The notes below the pieces were generated by a model. It had not been told where the DNA came from. It saw only the letters and a program-made list of their open reading frames with translations, and made no database searches. Both the position numbers and the translations under genes were made by a program. 64,000 nucleotides of DNA from Vibrio panuliri (lineage in GTDB: Bacteria > Pseudomonadota > Gammaproteobacteria > Enterobacterales > Vibrionaceae), in NCBI RefSeq assembly GCF_009938205.1, contig NZ_AP019654.1, positions 682,001 to 746,000 of the forward strand, read 5' to 3'. Shown in pieces: positions 27,818 through 37,600 of this stretch. The number at the start of each line of letters is the position of its first letter. Position 1 is the stretch's first letter.

Positions 27818-29601
27818 AGCAGCACAATGCCACCGTTGCCGAGCAAGCAAATGAAACCGTGAACTGGTTTGATTTATGGCAGCGATTAAGCAATCTGAGT
27901 GGATCTTACCGCCAGCCGTTGAGGCTCGCGCTTTTGGCCACCTTTGCCGCTTCGGTATTACAAGGTTTAGCCTTTGCCTGCGTGATGCCGATTTTTGATG
28001 CACTGTTTGTCAGTCAGCAGCCGGAGCAGGTGTGGTACTGGTTAGTTGTCATGTCGCTTCTTGGTGGGGCTTGCGTGTTGGCTCGTTGGCGAGCGCAGGG
28101 TTTCGATTTTAAAGGTGATATGTCTAAAGTGTCGCATCAGCTTCGTGCTCATTTGGGACGGCAGCTACGCATTGTGCCGTTAGAGCGATTACGTGATAAA
28201 CGCACTGGTGAGCTTACGGCAACATTACTGGGTAATGTCGATGAGAATCTCGCTTATATTCTTACGGTTGCCAATCTATTGCTGAGTGCTTTGGTTTGCC
28301 CTGTGGTGATTGCGCTATGCGCTTTTTATTATGATTGGCGGTTGGCATTACTGTTGATGCTTATTTTCCCCGCCTTGTTACCACTTTATCGCTGGTTAGC
28401 GCCTAAATACTCTCAAGGCATTGATGCGTATGTACGTATTCATCATCAAATGAATGCCAATATTATTGAGTATGTTCAGGGGCTGGAAATTATTCGTTCA
28501 TCTGGCTGTGTTGGTGATAAAGCTCAGCAGTTGCAAGATAATTTCCGTCAGCTCGAACAGTTTCAAACTCAAGCACAGAAAAGTGCCACCAAACCCAGCA
28601 TTTGGATCTCGAGCGTGTTTGAGTTGGGATTACTGTTGGTTTTTGCTGTCGGTGTCAGTTTTGTTTTGCTTGGCTGGACGCAACTGCCCATATTGGCGGC
28701 TATCGTTGTGATTGTTATGCGTTTAGCGGAGCCTTTATCTGCCTTTGTGGGCTATACAAAAATCATCCATCTGATTGAGGCGTCTTTATTGCGTATTGAA
28801 GCGCTACTTGCCATTCAAGCTTTGCCACAACTGCCAGCACAGGTGCCCAACCAATATGACATCGAGTTAAAACAGGTCGAGTTTGCTTATCATGATTCAC
28901 CAAGACCAGATTTACAGGCATTAAACCTAACCATTCCGGCGCGTCAGTTAACCGCATTGGTTGGCCCCTCAGGGGCTGGTAAAACAACGGTAACTCGGAT
29001 GATTACGCGTTATGCCGACCCGCAACAAGGTAGTGTGACTATTGGTGGTGTCGATGTACGAGCGATAGAGCCTGAGCTATTGAGTCAATTGGTTTCGGTT
29101 GTATTTCAGGATGTTTATTTGTTCGATGATAGCATCTTAGCCAATATTCGTATGGCTAAGCCTGATGCGACATTCGAACAGGTTACACAGGCGGCAAAGC
29201 TCGCCAATTGCCATGAGTTTATAGAGCAGTTGCCACTGGGATATGACACCCAAGTCGGTGATATTGGTGGCCGACTTTCTGGAGGAGAAAGGCAGCGTAT
29301 CAGTATTGCGCGGGCGATATTAAAAGACTCACCGATTCTGATCCTTGATGAACCCACCGCTGCGCTTGATACCGAAAGTGAGGTGGCGGTGCAAAGTGCT
29401 ATCGACAATTTAGTGAAAAACAAAACTGTGATAGTCATTGCCCATCGTTTATCGACGATCGTGAGTGCAGGAAAAATCGTCGTGATCGAAGATGGTCAGG
29501 TGATTGAGCAAGGGAAACACCATGATCTTCTTACTCAGCGTGGTCGATACTTCGATTTATGGCAGGCGCAAAGTGGTGCCAAACATTGGGGGCACAAATA
29601 G
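27814..29601 (+). CDS. ABC half transporter, IrtB/YbtQ-like
   Basis: Partner half transporter of 595 aa. ATG 27814 is preferred over 27808 because AAGGAG (27801-27806) is then 7 bases away; it overlaps the previous stop as ATGA. Six-helix membrane domain, then Walker A GPSGAGKTT, Q-loop VFQDVYLFDDS, signature LSGGERQR, Walker B ILILDEPTAALD and AHRLST. Both ATP sites of the heterodimer look intact. Convergent with the AraC regulator, 13 bp apart. No outer-membrane receptor, TonB or synthesis gene is nearby. Confidence 0.88.
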   Translation: MKQHNATVAEQANETVNWFDLWQRLSNLSGSYRQPLRLALLATFAASVLQGLAFACVMPIFDALFVSQQPEQVWYWLVVMSLLGGACVLARWRAQGFDFKGDMSKVSHQLRAHLGRQLRIVPLERLRDKRTGELTATLLGNVDENLAYILTVANLLLSALVCPVVIALCAFYYDWRLALLLMLIFPALLPLYRWLAPKYSQGIDAYVRIHHQMNANIIEYVQGLEIIRSSGCVGDKAQQLQDNFRQLEQFQTQAQKSATKPSIWISSVFELGLLLVFAVGVSFVLLGWTQLPILAAIVVIVMRLAEPLSAFVGYTKIIHLIEASLLRIEALLAIQALPQLPAQVPNQYDIELKQVEFAYHDSPRPDLQALNLTIPARQLTALVGPSGAGKTTVTRMITRYADPQQGSVTIGGVDVRAIEPELLSQLVSVVFQDVYLFDDSILANIRMAKPDATFEQVTQAAKLANCHEFIEQLPLGYDTQVGDIGGRLSGGERQRISIARAILKDSPILILDEPTAALDTESEVAVQSAIDNLVKNKTVIVIAHRLSTIVSAGKIVVIEDGQVIEQGKHHDLLTQRGRYFDLWQAQSGAKHWGHK

Positions 29602-29614
29602 ATTAGGAGCGGTA

Positions 29615-30631
29615 TTACTTGGCTTGCAAGTGACTGGTTGGGTTTTTACGTAACTGTTTAAGCCCTCTTGGGCGGATGCCAAAATACTTGAAGAAAGTCG
29701 ATGCGAAATGGCTGGTGTTGTTATAACCATGGTTTTGAGCAATGGTGGTGATCGGCAGATCGCTGGTTAAGATTTGTCGATAGGCCTTTTCCATTCTACG
29801 TTGAATAACGTAGGCGTAAGGGCTGGTATCAAACACCGCTTTAAACTCTTTTTTTAGACTGCATTCATTGGTGCCGACTAAATGAGCGAGATCGTGAATT
29901 TTAGGTGGGTGGAGCAGTTGCCTCTCTAAGATATCGCGGGCTTGGTGTACTCGGTTTAGCGCGGTATCACTGATGCCAGTTTTTCGTGGAATTTCACTAA
30001 ACAGCGATTGCGCGCAAAGGGCGAGTAGCTCATAGCTCTTGCCCTGAATGTACATTGGGAGCAAGGCTTCACTGGTCAAGGGAGAAAAGAGAAGGTTGAC
30101 ACAATCTTGGATTGGGTGACTGGCATGGATATGCATATGTTGAAACCCGAACTGTTCCAATGCCTTGCTGTGAGTATATAAGGTGTCAAATTCCGGTATA
30201 AAGCCCTGTTTAAAGCAGATAAAAACCACTTTAAGCTGTTCACAGACATCATAGAGTTCTTGCCCTGAAAAGAAGCGATGGGAACAAAAATGGGCACTTC
30301 CTGATGTGGCGATGTTCTTGAAGTCGTACTGATGAGAGGTGGTGGTTATCTGGCCATTGACCACAAATGAGAGCGAGAGAAACTCGTGATTATTCTGAAT
30401 TGGAATCGTAAATGCTTGGTCTATTTTCCCTTCGATAAATACGGTGCTAAAAGTACCAAAATTGAAAGATGTCAGAGAGAGTTTTGCATCCGGATAATCC
30501 AACACTTGTCTATTTACACGACACGCACTATCACTTTGCTGCATATTTTCTAGTGCAGCATTAATCGTATCCATTAACTCCGTGGTTGGGGAGGCTGTAA
30601 TTGGTTGACAGGTGTTGGTGTGAATTTTCAT
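29615..30631 (-). CDS. AraC family regulator (YbtA/PchR-like)
   Basis: Transcription activator of 338 aa. The C-terminal ~100 residues carry two helix-turn-helix motifs (HDLAHLVGTNECSLKKEF and ITTIAQNHGYNNTSHFASTF) followed by FGIRPRGLKQLR. The N-terminal half is a ligand-sensing domain. YbtA, PchR and AlcR, of similar size and C terminus, respond to ferric siderophore and activate uptake genes. A Fur-like site lies 19-33 bases upstream. Probable activator of the neighbouring MFS-ABC operon. Confidence 0.88.
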   Translation of the reverse strand: MKIHTNTCQPITASPTTELMDTINAALENMQQSDSACRVNRQVLDYPDAKLSLTSFNFGTFSTVFIEGKIDQAFTIPIQNNHEFLSLSFVVNGQITTTSHQYDFKNIATSGSAHFCSHRFFSGQELYDVCEQLKVVFICFKQGFIPEFDTLYTHSKALEQFGFQHMHIHASHPIQDCVNLLFSPLTSEALLPMYIQGKSYELLALCAQSLFSEIPRKTGISDTALNRVHQARDILERQLLHPPKIHDLAHLVGTNECSLKKEFKAVFDTSPYAYVIQRRMEKAYRQILTSDLPITTIAQNHGYNNTSHFASTFFKYFGIRPRGLKQLRKNPTSHLQAK

Positions 30632-30649
30632 TACAATCTTAAGTAAAAA

Positions 30650-30664
30650 TGAGAATCAATTCTA
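30650..30664. promoter_or_regulatory. Fur-like box before the AraC regulator
   Basis: TGAGAATCAATTCTA matches the 7-1-7 Fur consensus at about 11 of 15 positions. It lies just upstream of the araC-type gene on the minus strand and could also affect the plus-strand small ORF at 30752. Confidence 0.6.
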
Positions 30665-30751
30665 ACAAAGAGCGATTTTAAGCTTGATGGCTAAAATTTC
30701 AACAAGATAAGTATCAATAATGCGAACTAACAGCAGGGATTAAGCCAAATC

Positions 30752-30901
30752 ATGGTGGCTAAACCTTGGTGTTTTTGGTGGTTGTTGCTTTTGTCGTCAC
30801 TTGGGGTGATTGTGGTTGTAATTAACGCACCAGCCGCTTGGCAAAACTATGGCGAGTTAGGTAACTATGCTAATCTGAACGCTATTGAATCAATCAGTTG
30901 A
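30752..30901 (+). CDS. Possible 49-aa small membrane protein upstream of recC
   Basis: ATG 30752 opens a 49-residue frame: a tryptophan-rich hydrophobic N-terminal helix (WCFWWLLLLSSLGVIVVV) and a polar tail (AWQNYGELGNYANLN). AGGGA is 14 bases upstream, farther than ideal. The stop is 9 bases before the recC TTG start, so it may be coupled to recC or merely precede it. The organisation of a signal-anchor plus tail looks protein-like, but I know no homologue. Confidence 0.42.
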   Translation: MVAKPWCFWWLLLLSSLGVIVVVINAPAAWQNYGELGNYANLNAIESIS

Positions 30902-30910
30902 GCATGCATT

Positions 30911-33900
30911 TTGTTTACCGTTTATCACTCCAATCAAGTTGATGTTTTAAAGTCGCTACTTGTTGAACTGGTCCGAATCGACCCACTGGAAAATCCATTC
31001 GATAAAGAGCAAATTTTGGTGCAAAGTCCTGGTATGTCTCAATGGTTGAAGATGGCTTTGGCGAAAGAGTTTGGCGTGGCCGCCAACCTTGAGTTCCCGC
31101 TACCAGCGACGTTTATTTGGAACATGTTTACCGAAGTTCTGCCCGATGTACCCAAACGCAGTGCCTTCAATAAAGAGTCAATGGGTTGGAAGTTGATGCA
31201 GATTTTGCCGAGCATGCTTGACCAGCCTGAGTTTGCTCCACTGCAACGTTATCTGAATGATGACATCGACAGTTCTAAGCTGTATCAATTGGCTGAGAAA
31301 ATCGCGGATATCTTCGATGGTTATTTGGTGTATCGCCCTGAGTGGATCGCCAGTTGGGAGTCGGGACAAGCGGTTATCGAGATAGGCGATGAACATCCTT
31401 GGCAGCCGATGTTATGGCAAGCACTGTATGATCATACCGTCGCACTTGGCCAGTCTCCTTATCATCGAGCCAACTTGTATGAACACTTTATTGATAGCCT
31501 TGGGAGCTATCAAGGCAAACTGGAAGGTTTACCTAAGCGATTATTTGTGTTCGGTATCTCTTCATTGCCACCGCGTTATATGGATGCGCTCAAAGCGCTG
31601 GGTGAGCATATCGACGTTCATTTGATGTTTACCAATCCATGCCGTTATTACTGGGGGGAAGTGCGGGATAGAAAATTCCTTGCCAAACTCGCAGCCAAGC
31701 AACGTAAACACTTGGTATGGCGTGACGAGCAGTCTCATCACGAAGGTGAAACTGACCAGCTCAAAGGTTCGATTGAAGATAATCTTGCTTCCAGCGACTA
31801 CGATGACGAACTGCATACCGATGTGGTGGGTAACAGTTTGCTTGCCTCGATGGGGAAACTGGGCCGCGACAATATGTATTTGCTGTCGCAATTGGAATCC
31901 CATGAAATTGAAGCATTTGTTGAGGTTGAGCGCGATTCCCTATTGCATCAACTTCAGGCTGATATTTTGAACCTTGAAGAGCATCAAGATGATCATCAGT
32001 TGATCGCTAGTCATCATAAGCAGGCGATAGATCCAAGTGATCACTCGCTGACGCTGCACGCTTGCCATAGCCCAATGCGCGAAGTAGAAGTGCTGCATGA
32101 CCAACTGTTGGCGATGTTTGACGCTGACGCAAGCCTTAAACCACGCGATATCATTGTTATGGTGGCTGACATTAACGCCTACAGCCCTGCGATACAGGCG
32201 GTGTTTGGTAATGCGCCCGGTGAGCGTTATATCCCTTACTCAATTTCCGACCGAACCGCCGATCAAGAGAGTCCGATTTTGGCGGCTTTTCTGCAGTTAG
32301 TGAACCTTGCTAATACTCGTTGTCTCGCCTCTGAATTGCTTGAACTGCTTGAAACTCCAACCATATTAAGTCGCTTTGGTCTGAGTGAAGATGAGTTCTT
32401 ACAAGCTAAGTTGTGGGTCGAAGAGTCTGGTATTCGCTGGGGGTTAAACCCAGCAACGGGCAGTGAGTTTGACTTACCAGCGACCGCGCAAAACACTTGG
32501 CAGTTTGGCATTGAACGGATGTTATTGGGGTATGCGATGCCCTCATCAGCCGGTTTATTTAATGATGGAGAGCAAAGCTTAGCCCCATTTAATGAAGTGC
32601 AGGGAATGGGGGCCGAACTTGCGGGGAAATTGGCACACTTTATCGAAATGGTGAGTCATTATCGTCAAGCTCTTGCTCGAACCCAAGATGTGGATAGTTG
32701 GCGTCAGCTGTTAACCAGCTTGTTGGATGATTTCTTTAAGGTTGAACTTGAAGGCGAAGTCGCATTAAAGTCGATTCGCGACACATTGGCGGCACTTAAA
32801 GAGCAGTTAGAGGATGCTGCTTTCAACCAAGATTTAGCCCCTAGCATCATCGCACAGTATCTCAACAACAAGCTTTCTGGCACACGAGTGAGCCAACGCT
32901 TCCTTGCGGGGCAAGTGAACTTCTGTACATTGATGCCAATGCGTTCCATTCCCTTTAAAGCGGTCTGCTTGCTCGGGATGAATGATGGCGTTTACCCGCG
33001 CTCGATGCCTCCGGAAGGATTTGATTTGATGAATGGTCGCACGCGTGCGGGGGATCGTTCGCGTCGAGACGATGACCGCTACCTGTTCTTAGAGGCGATT
33101 CTCTCTGCCCAACAAACCCTTTACGTTAGTTATGTGGGGCGTTCGATCCAAGACAATACAGAGCGAGTCCCCTCGGTGCTAGTGTCTGAGTTGATGGAGT
33201 ATTGTCATCAAAATTACTGTTTGATGGGAGATGAGCAGCAGAGCGTCGATGACTCTGGCGACAAGCTATTAGCTCATCTACATCAGCACCATACTATGGT
33301 GCCATTTAGTCCTAACGCCTTTAGCGCCGATGAGACGAATTTGGATGCCGCAAGCTATGCCAAAGAGTGGCTTCCTGCAGCCAATCGTTCTGGACAACGT
33401 AGTGGTGAGTTTAATCGCCAATTGAGTGATTACTTGTTGGATGTGAGTTACCCACTTGAACTGGATATGGTTGAACTGCAACGTTTTTGGCGTCTACCAG
33501 TCCAGTACTTCTTTAATCGTCGCTTAAAAGTGGTGTTTGAACCACCGCTACCCATATTGCCTGATGACGAGCCTTTTGTACTCAATGGCTTAGAAAGCTA
33601 CCAGATGCGTGATGGTTTGTTGCATCAACTCCTTGAAGGGCAAGCAGCCCCTGAGCATGTGGTCGAAAACTTTGTAACCGAGCAACGCGCACAAGGTAAG
33701 TTGCCCGTAGCCGCATTTGGTGAGATTGAGTTTGAAACCAATCGAGTTCAAGCCGAGCAAATGTTAGAAGTGTTAAGTTTTGTTTCGAATGCCCCTGTCG
33801 ATGATATCGAAATTAACCTGAGCTTAGATGTTTTGGGTGAGGATAAGTTGGTGTATCTACAAGGGTGGTTAACTCAACATTATCAAGCCGGTTTAGTGCG

Positions 33901-34387
33901 TTATCGCAGTGGTAAAATTCGTCCTCAAGACTACTTAGCCGCTTGGATTGACCATTTGGCGATGTCAGCCATGGGGGTGGCAAAGCGTACTCATATGCTG
34001 GGGTATGATCGCAAAGAAGGTGTCGTGCACCTTATCTATCCTGCGATAGACGATCAGCAGATGGCGAAGACGTTGCTTGGTGAACTTGTACGTCTATTTT
34101 ACCAAGGTATGACTCAACCTCTTGCTTATTTTCCCAAGACGGCATTAGCGGCGATTGAAGCGGGCTTTAGTCGTGGTGGTGAATGGGCGGATGATGAAGA
34201 AAAGTCACTGAAGAAAATGGCGGATGCGTTCAACGATAGTTTTATCGCTTCTGGTGAAGGTAGAGATGCTTACATTGCGCGTATTTGGCCGCAGTGGAAC
34301 GAGCAGTTGGCACAAGAGGTACGCACATTGGCAGCATTGGTGATGCAAGCACCTAGATTACATATGCGAGATGCACAAGATGAGTAA
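30911..34387 (+). CDS. recC: Exonuclease V subunit RecC
   Basis: Chi-recognising scaffold subunit of RecBCD, 1158 aa. The TTG at 30911 is the only possible start after the in-frame TGA at 30899, and yields MFTVYHSNQVDVL, aligned with E. coli MLRVYHSNRLDVL. Conserved blocks include ILVQSPGMSQWLKMALA and FPLPATFIWNMF, and a later inactive-helicase segment with MPMRSIPFKAVCLLGMNDGVYPR. The TTG start would lower translation and keep levels small. recB follows after an unusual 290-bp gap. Confidence 0.96.
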   Translation: MFTVYHSNQVDVLKSLLVELVRIDPLENPFDKEQILVQSPGMSQWLKMALAKEFGVAANLEFPLPATFIWNMFTEVLPDVPKRSAFNKESMGWKLMQILPSMLDQPEFAPLQRYLNDDIDSSKLYQLAEKIADIFDGYLVYRPEWIASWESGQAVIEIGDEHPWQPMLWQALYDHTVALGQSPYHRANLYEHFIDSLGSYQGKLEGLPKRLFVFGISSLPPRYMDALKALGEHIDVHLMFTNPCRYYWGEVRDRKFLAKLAAKQRKHLVWRDEQSHHEGETDQLKGSIEDNLASSDYDDELHTDVVGNSLLASMGKLGRDNMYLLSQLESHEIEAFVEVERDSLLHQLQADILNLEEHQDDHQLIASHHKQAIDPSDHSLTLHACHSPMREVEVLHDQLLAMFDADASLKPRDIIVMVADINAYSPAIQAVFGNAPGERYIPYSISDRTADQESPILAAFLQLVNLANTRCLASELLELLETPTILSRFGLSEDEFLQAKLWVEESGIRWGLNPATGSEFDLPATAQNTWQFGIERMLLGYAMPSSAGLFNDGEQSLAPFNEVQGMGAELAGKLAHFIEMVSHYRQALARTQDVDSWRQLLTSLLDDFFKVELEGEVALKSIRDTLAALKEQLEDAAFNQDLAPSIIAQYLNNKLSGTRVSQRFLAGQVNFCTLMPMRSIPFKAVCLLGMNDGVYPRSMPPEGFDLMNGRTRAGDRSRRDDDRYLFLEAILSAQQTLYVSYVGRSIQDNTERVPSVLVSELMEYCHQNYCLMGDEQQSVDDSGDKLLAHLHQHHTMVPFSPNAFSADETNLDAASYAKEWLPAANRSGQRSGEFNRQLSDYLLDVSYPLELDMVELQRFWRLPVQYFFNRRLKVVFEPPLPILPDDEPFVLNGLESYQMRDGLLHQLLEGQAAPEHVVENFVTEQRAQGKLPVAAFGEIEFETNRVQAEQMLEVLSFVSNAPVDDIEINLSLDVLGEDKLVYLQGWLTQHYQAGLVRYRSGKIRPQDYLAAWIDHLAMSAMGVAKRTHMLGYDRKEGVVHLIYPAIDDQQMAKTLLGELVRLFYQGMTQPLAYFPKTALAAIEAGFSRGGEWADDEEKSLKKMADAFNDSFIASGEGRDAYIARIWPQWNEQLAQEVRTLAALVMQAPRLHMRDAQDE

Positions 34388-34677
34388 TGGGGAAAAGCAA
34401 AGGAATAAGTGGCCGCCAGAAAATCATTATTTTGTGTAGGGCGTTCGCTGTACGGCCACAGGTCAGAGGGACCATGATTCGGTTGGTTGCAGCATCATGT
34501 TGATTGCTGAACACGTGGCGCGGATAGTAAAGCCTTACTAGGGGATGTTCTGTGAGTCGAGTCTCATTAATCCCGAATGGTACCTGCAACATGCAGCTAA
34601 ACCCTCAATATCACGATTGGATCACACCAAAGGGTGTGAACGAATTGATTTAAAAGTTACATAAAGGTTTGATTGTT
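34388..34677. other. Hairpin-rich gap between recC and recB
   Basis: 290 bases without a supported gene but with consecutive perfect dyads: GTGGCCG/CGGCCAC (34409-34459), TAGTAA-AGCC-TTACTA (34525-34540), GGGAT/ATCCC enclosing TGAG/CTCA (34542-34574), CTGCA-ACA-TGCAG (34584-34596) and TCACACC-AAAG-GGTGTGA (34622-34639). GTTGCAG at 34486 can also pair with CTGCAAC at 34584. This is a candidate structured RNA or leader. A 79-residue minus-strand frame crosses it but has no supporting signal. Confidence 0.55.
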
Positions 34678-37600
34678 ATGACATCTTCATCAGTTGTCAC
34701 ACCGTTGGAAACAATGACGTTCCCCTTGCATGGCGCGAGATTGATCGAAGCTTCGGCGGGTACGGGCAAAACGTTTACTATTGCTGGTCTATATTTGCGC
34801 TTGTTGCTTGGGCATGGGAGCAAGGAGACTCGTCATCAAGTGCCTTTAACGGTCGATCAAATCTTGGTGGTGACATTTACTGAAGCGGCAACAGCGGAAT
34901 TGCGAGATCGAATTCGTGCGCGGATTCACGATGCTCGTATCGCGTTTGCTCGTGGTGAAAGTCGTGATCCTGTGATTGAACCGCTATTGAATGAAATTGA
35001 TGACCATCAGCAAGCGGCTGCTATTTTGCTCCAAGCTGAGCGGCAAATGGATGAAGCGGCCGTGTATACCATTCATGGTTTCTGTCAGCGTATGCTCACG
35101 CAAAATGCCTTTGAGTCGGGCAGTCGTTTTGATAATGAGTTCGTGACTGATGAAAGCCATCTTAAAGCACAAATTATCGCCGACTACTGGCGACGTAACT
35201 TCTATCCGCTACCACTGAAATTAGCGGGTGAAGTCCGCTCGATTTGGGGTTCACCGGCCGCATTGCTCAAAGAAGTGTCTGGATACCTAACCGGTGCACC
35301 GCTGAAACTGTCTGTTCCTGCGATGCAAGGTGATCTAGCGGCGTTGCATCAAACGAATCTTGAGCAAATCGACCAGTTAAAAGCATTGTGGCGGAGTGAG
35401 CAAAAAGACTACCATGATCTTATTGCTAATTCGGATGTGAACAAACGCAGTTATAGCAAGAAATCATTGCCAACTTGGCTCGCTGCAGTGGACCAATGGG
35501 CAAGCCTTGAAACCACAGGCTATGACTATCCGGAGGCGTTGGAGAAGTTTGCGCAGAATGTATTGCGCGACAAAACCGCAAAAGGTACTGCGCCAGAACA
35601 CCCTGTGTTTGCTGCTATTGAGCAGTTTATTGCTGAGCCTATCAGTCTACGAGCCCCATTATTGGCTCATGCAATTGAACATTGCCGAATCATGCTCGCA
35701 AAAGCAAAGCAACAAAAGCAGTGGCTCTCATTTGATGATCTGTTAACTAATTTATCAGCCGCACTCGACAATGATGAGATTGGCTTACTCGCGCAGCGCA
35801 TTCGCGAGCTTTACCCTGTTGCTATGATCGATGAGTTCCAAGATACCGATCCACTGCAATACACTATATTTAGCCGTATCTATCTACCACATCCTGAATG
35901 TGGTCTGTTTATGATCGGCGATCCCAAACAGGCAATCTACGGTTTTCGTGGTGCGGATATCTTTACCTATATTAAAGCGCGCAATCAGGTTTCTTCGCAC
36001 TTTACTCTCGGAACCAACTGGCGTTCTAGTGCAGATATGGTCGCAGCGGTTAACCAAGTGTTCGCCCTGCCAGACAGCGCATTTATTTATGACCAAGATA
36101 TTCCGTTTACTCCCGTTGCTGCCAGCCCAAATGCAGAGTTACGTACTTGGCAACTCAATGGGCAGGTTCAACCATCTCTGACTTACTGGCTGCAAGAGGC
36201 TGAGGATAAGCCATTAGCGAAAGGGGAATACCTTGATGCAATGGCGCAGGCGACAGCGGATCAAATTCAAACCATTTTAACGGCTTCCCAGCAAGGTGAG
36301 GCTTACTTTACCCATGCGAAAGGTCGCGCTGGGATTCAAGCGGGTAACATTGCCATATTGGTTCGTACCGGCAGTGAAGGACGATTGATCAAACAAGCGT
36401 TAGCAAAACAGGGTATTGCCAGCGTTTACCTTTCTAACCGAGATAGTGTGTTTAATGCCAATATTGCCCAAGATGTGCAGCGTCTATTACAGGCGGTATT
36501 AACACCAGAAAATGACCGCGCGCTACGAGCAAGTTTAGCCTCTGAACTGTTTGCACTGGATGCCGGAAGTTTAGATGCGTTAAACAACGATGAAAGCGTG
36601 TGGGAAAATGCGATCAATGAGTTCAAGGAGTATCGTAAACTTTGGCTACAACGTGGCGTGTTGCCTATGTTACGTGCAGTGATGAGTAAACGACATGTCG
36701 CAGAACGATTGCTCGAAGAAGAGAATGGTGAGCGTCATCTGACTGACTTGATGCACTTAGGAGAGTTACTGCAACAAGCCAGCGGTGAGTTGGAGAGCGA
36801 CCACGGTTTATTACGTTGGTTAGCACAAGCGATCAGTGATGCACAAAACGGTTTAGGTGGTAGTGAAGACCAAATTCAGCGTTTGGAATCCGAACGTAAT
36901 CTGGTGCAGATCGTTACCATCCACAAGTCAAAAGGTCTGGAATATGACCTCGTCTTTTTGCCATTTGTGCTCGCCTATCGACCGGCCAGTGAAGCGAAAT
37001 ATTATGATGTAGCGGCGGATGCCACCATCCTTGATATCAGCAAGAATGAGGCGGCACTTGCTCAAGCAGACAAAGAACGCTTAGCCGAAGATTTGCGCCT
37101 TATTTATGTTGCATTGACGCGAGCTGTTTATGGCTGCTTTATTGGGGCAGCGCCGTTGCGTAATGGGCGCTCAACCAAAGAGCCCACTGGTGTTCATCAC
37201 AGTGCAATGGGCTACCTGCTGCAAAATGGTCAAGCAGGGACAATCAATGATTTAACTCAAGCCATTGAGCGACAAACCCAAGGGCTGAGTTGTGTCGCAT
37301 TAACCGATTTACCTAAATCCCATGACTCGGGGTTTATTGCCAGCGAGCCCCATGTCGAGAATTTGTATGCCAAAGAGTTAGCTCAGCCGATCGACCGTAG
37401 TTGGCGCATCACCAGCTATTCAGGACTTGTCAAACAAGGCTCACACCATAGCAGCGCCGATGATGATTTATTGAAACTGGATGTTGATTCTTCTCAAGAG
37501 GAAGATGATCAAGAACTGGTTGAACCGGAACGCTCGATTTTTACTTTCCCTCGCGGTGCGCGGCCGGGTACGTTTCTACACAGCCTATTTGAAGAAGTGG

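Noticed and set aside
34353..34592. 79-residue minus-strand frame across the recC 3' end and the recC-recB gap
   Set aside because: No clear ribosome binding site, overlaps recC, and the region is better explained by hairpins.
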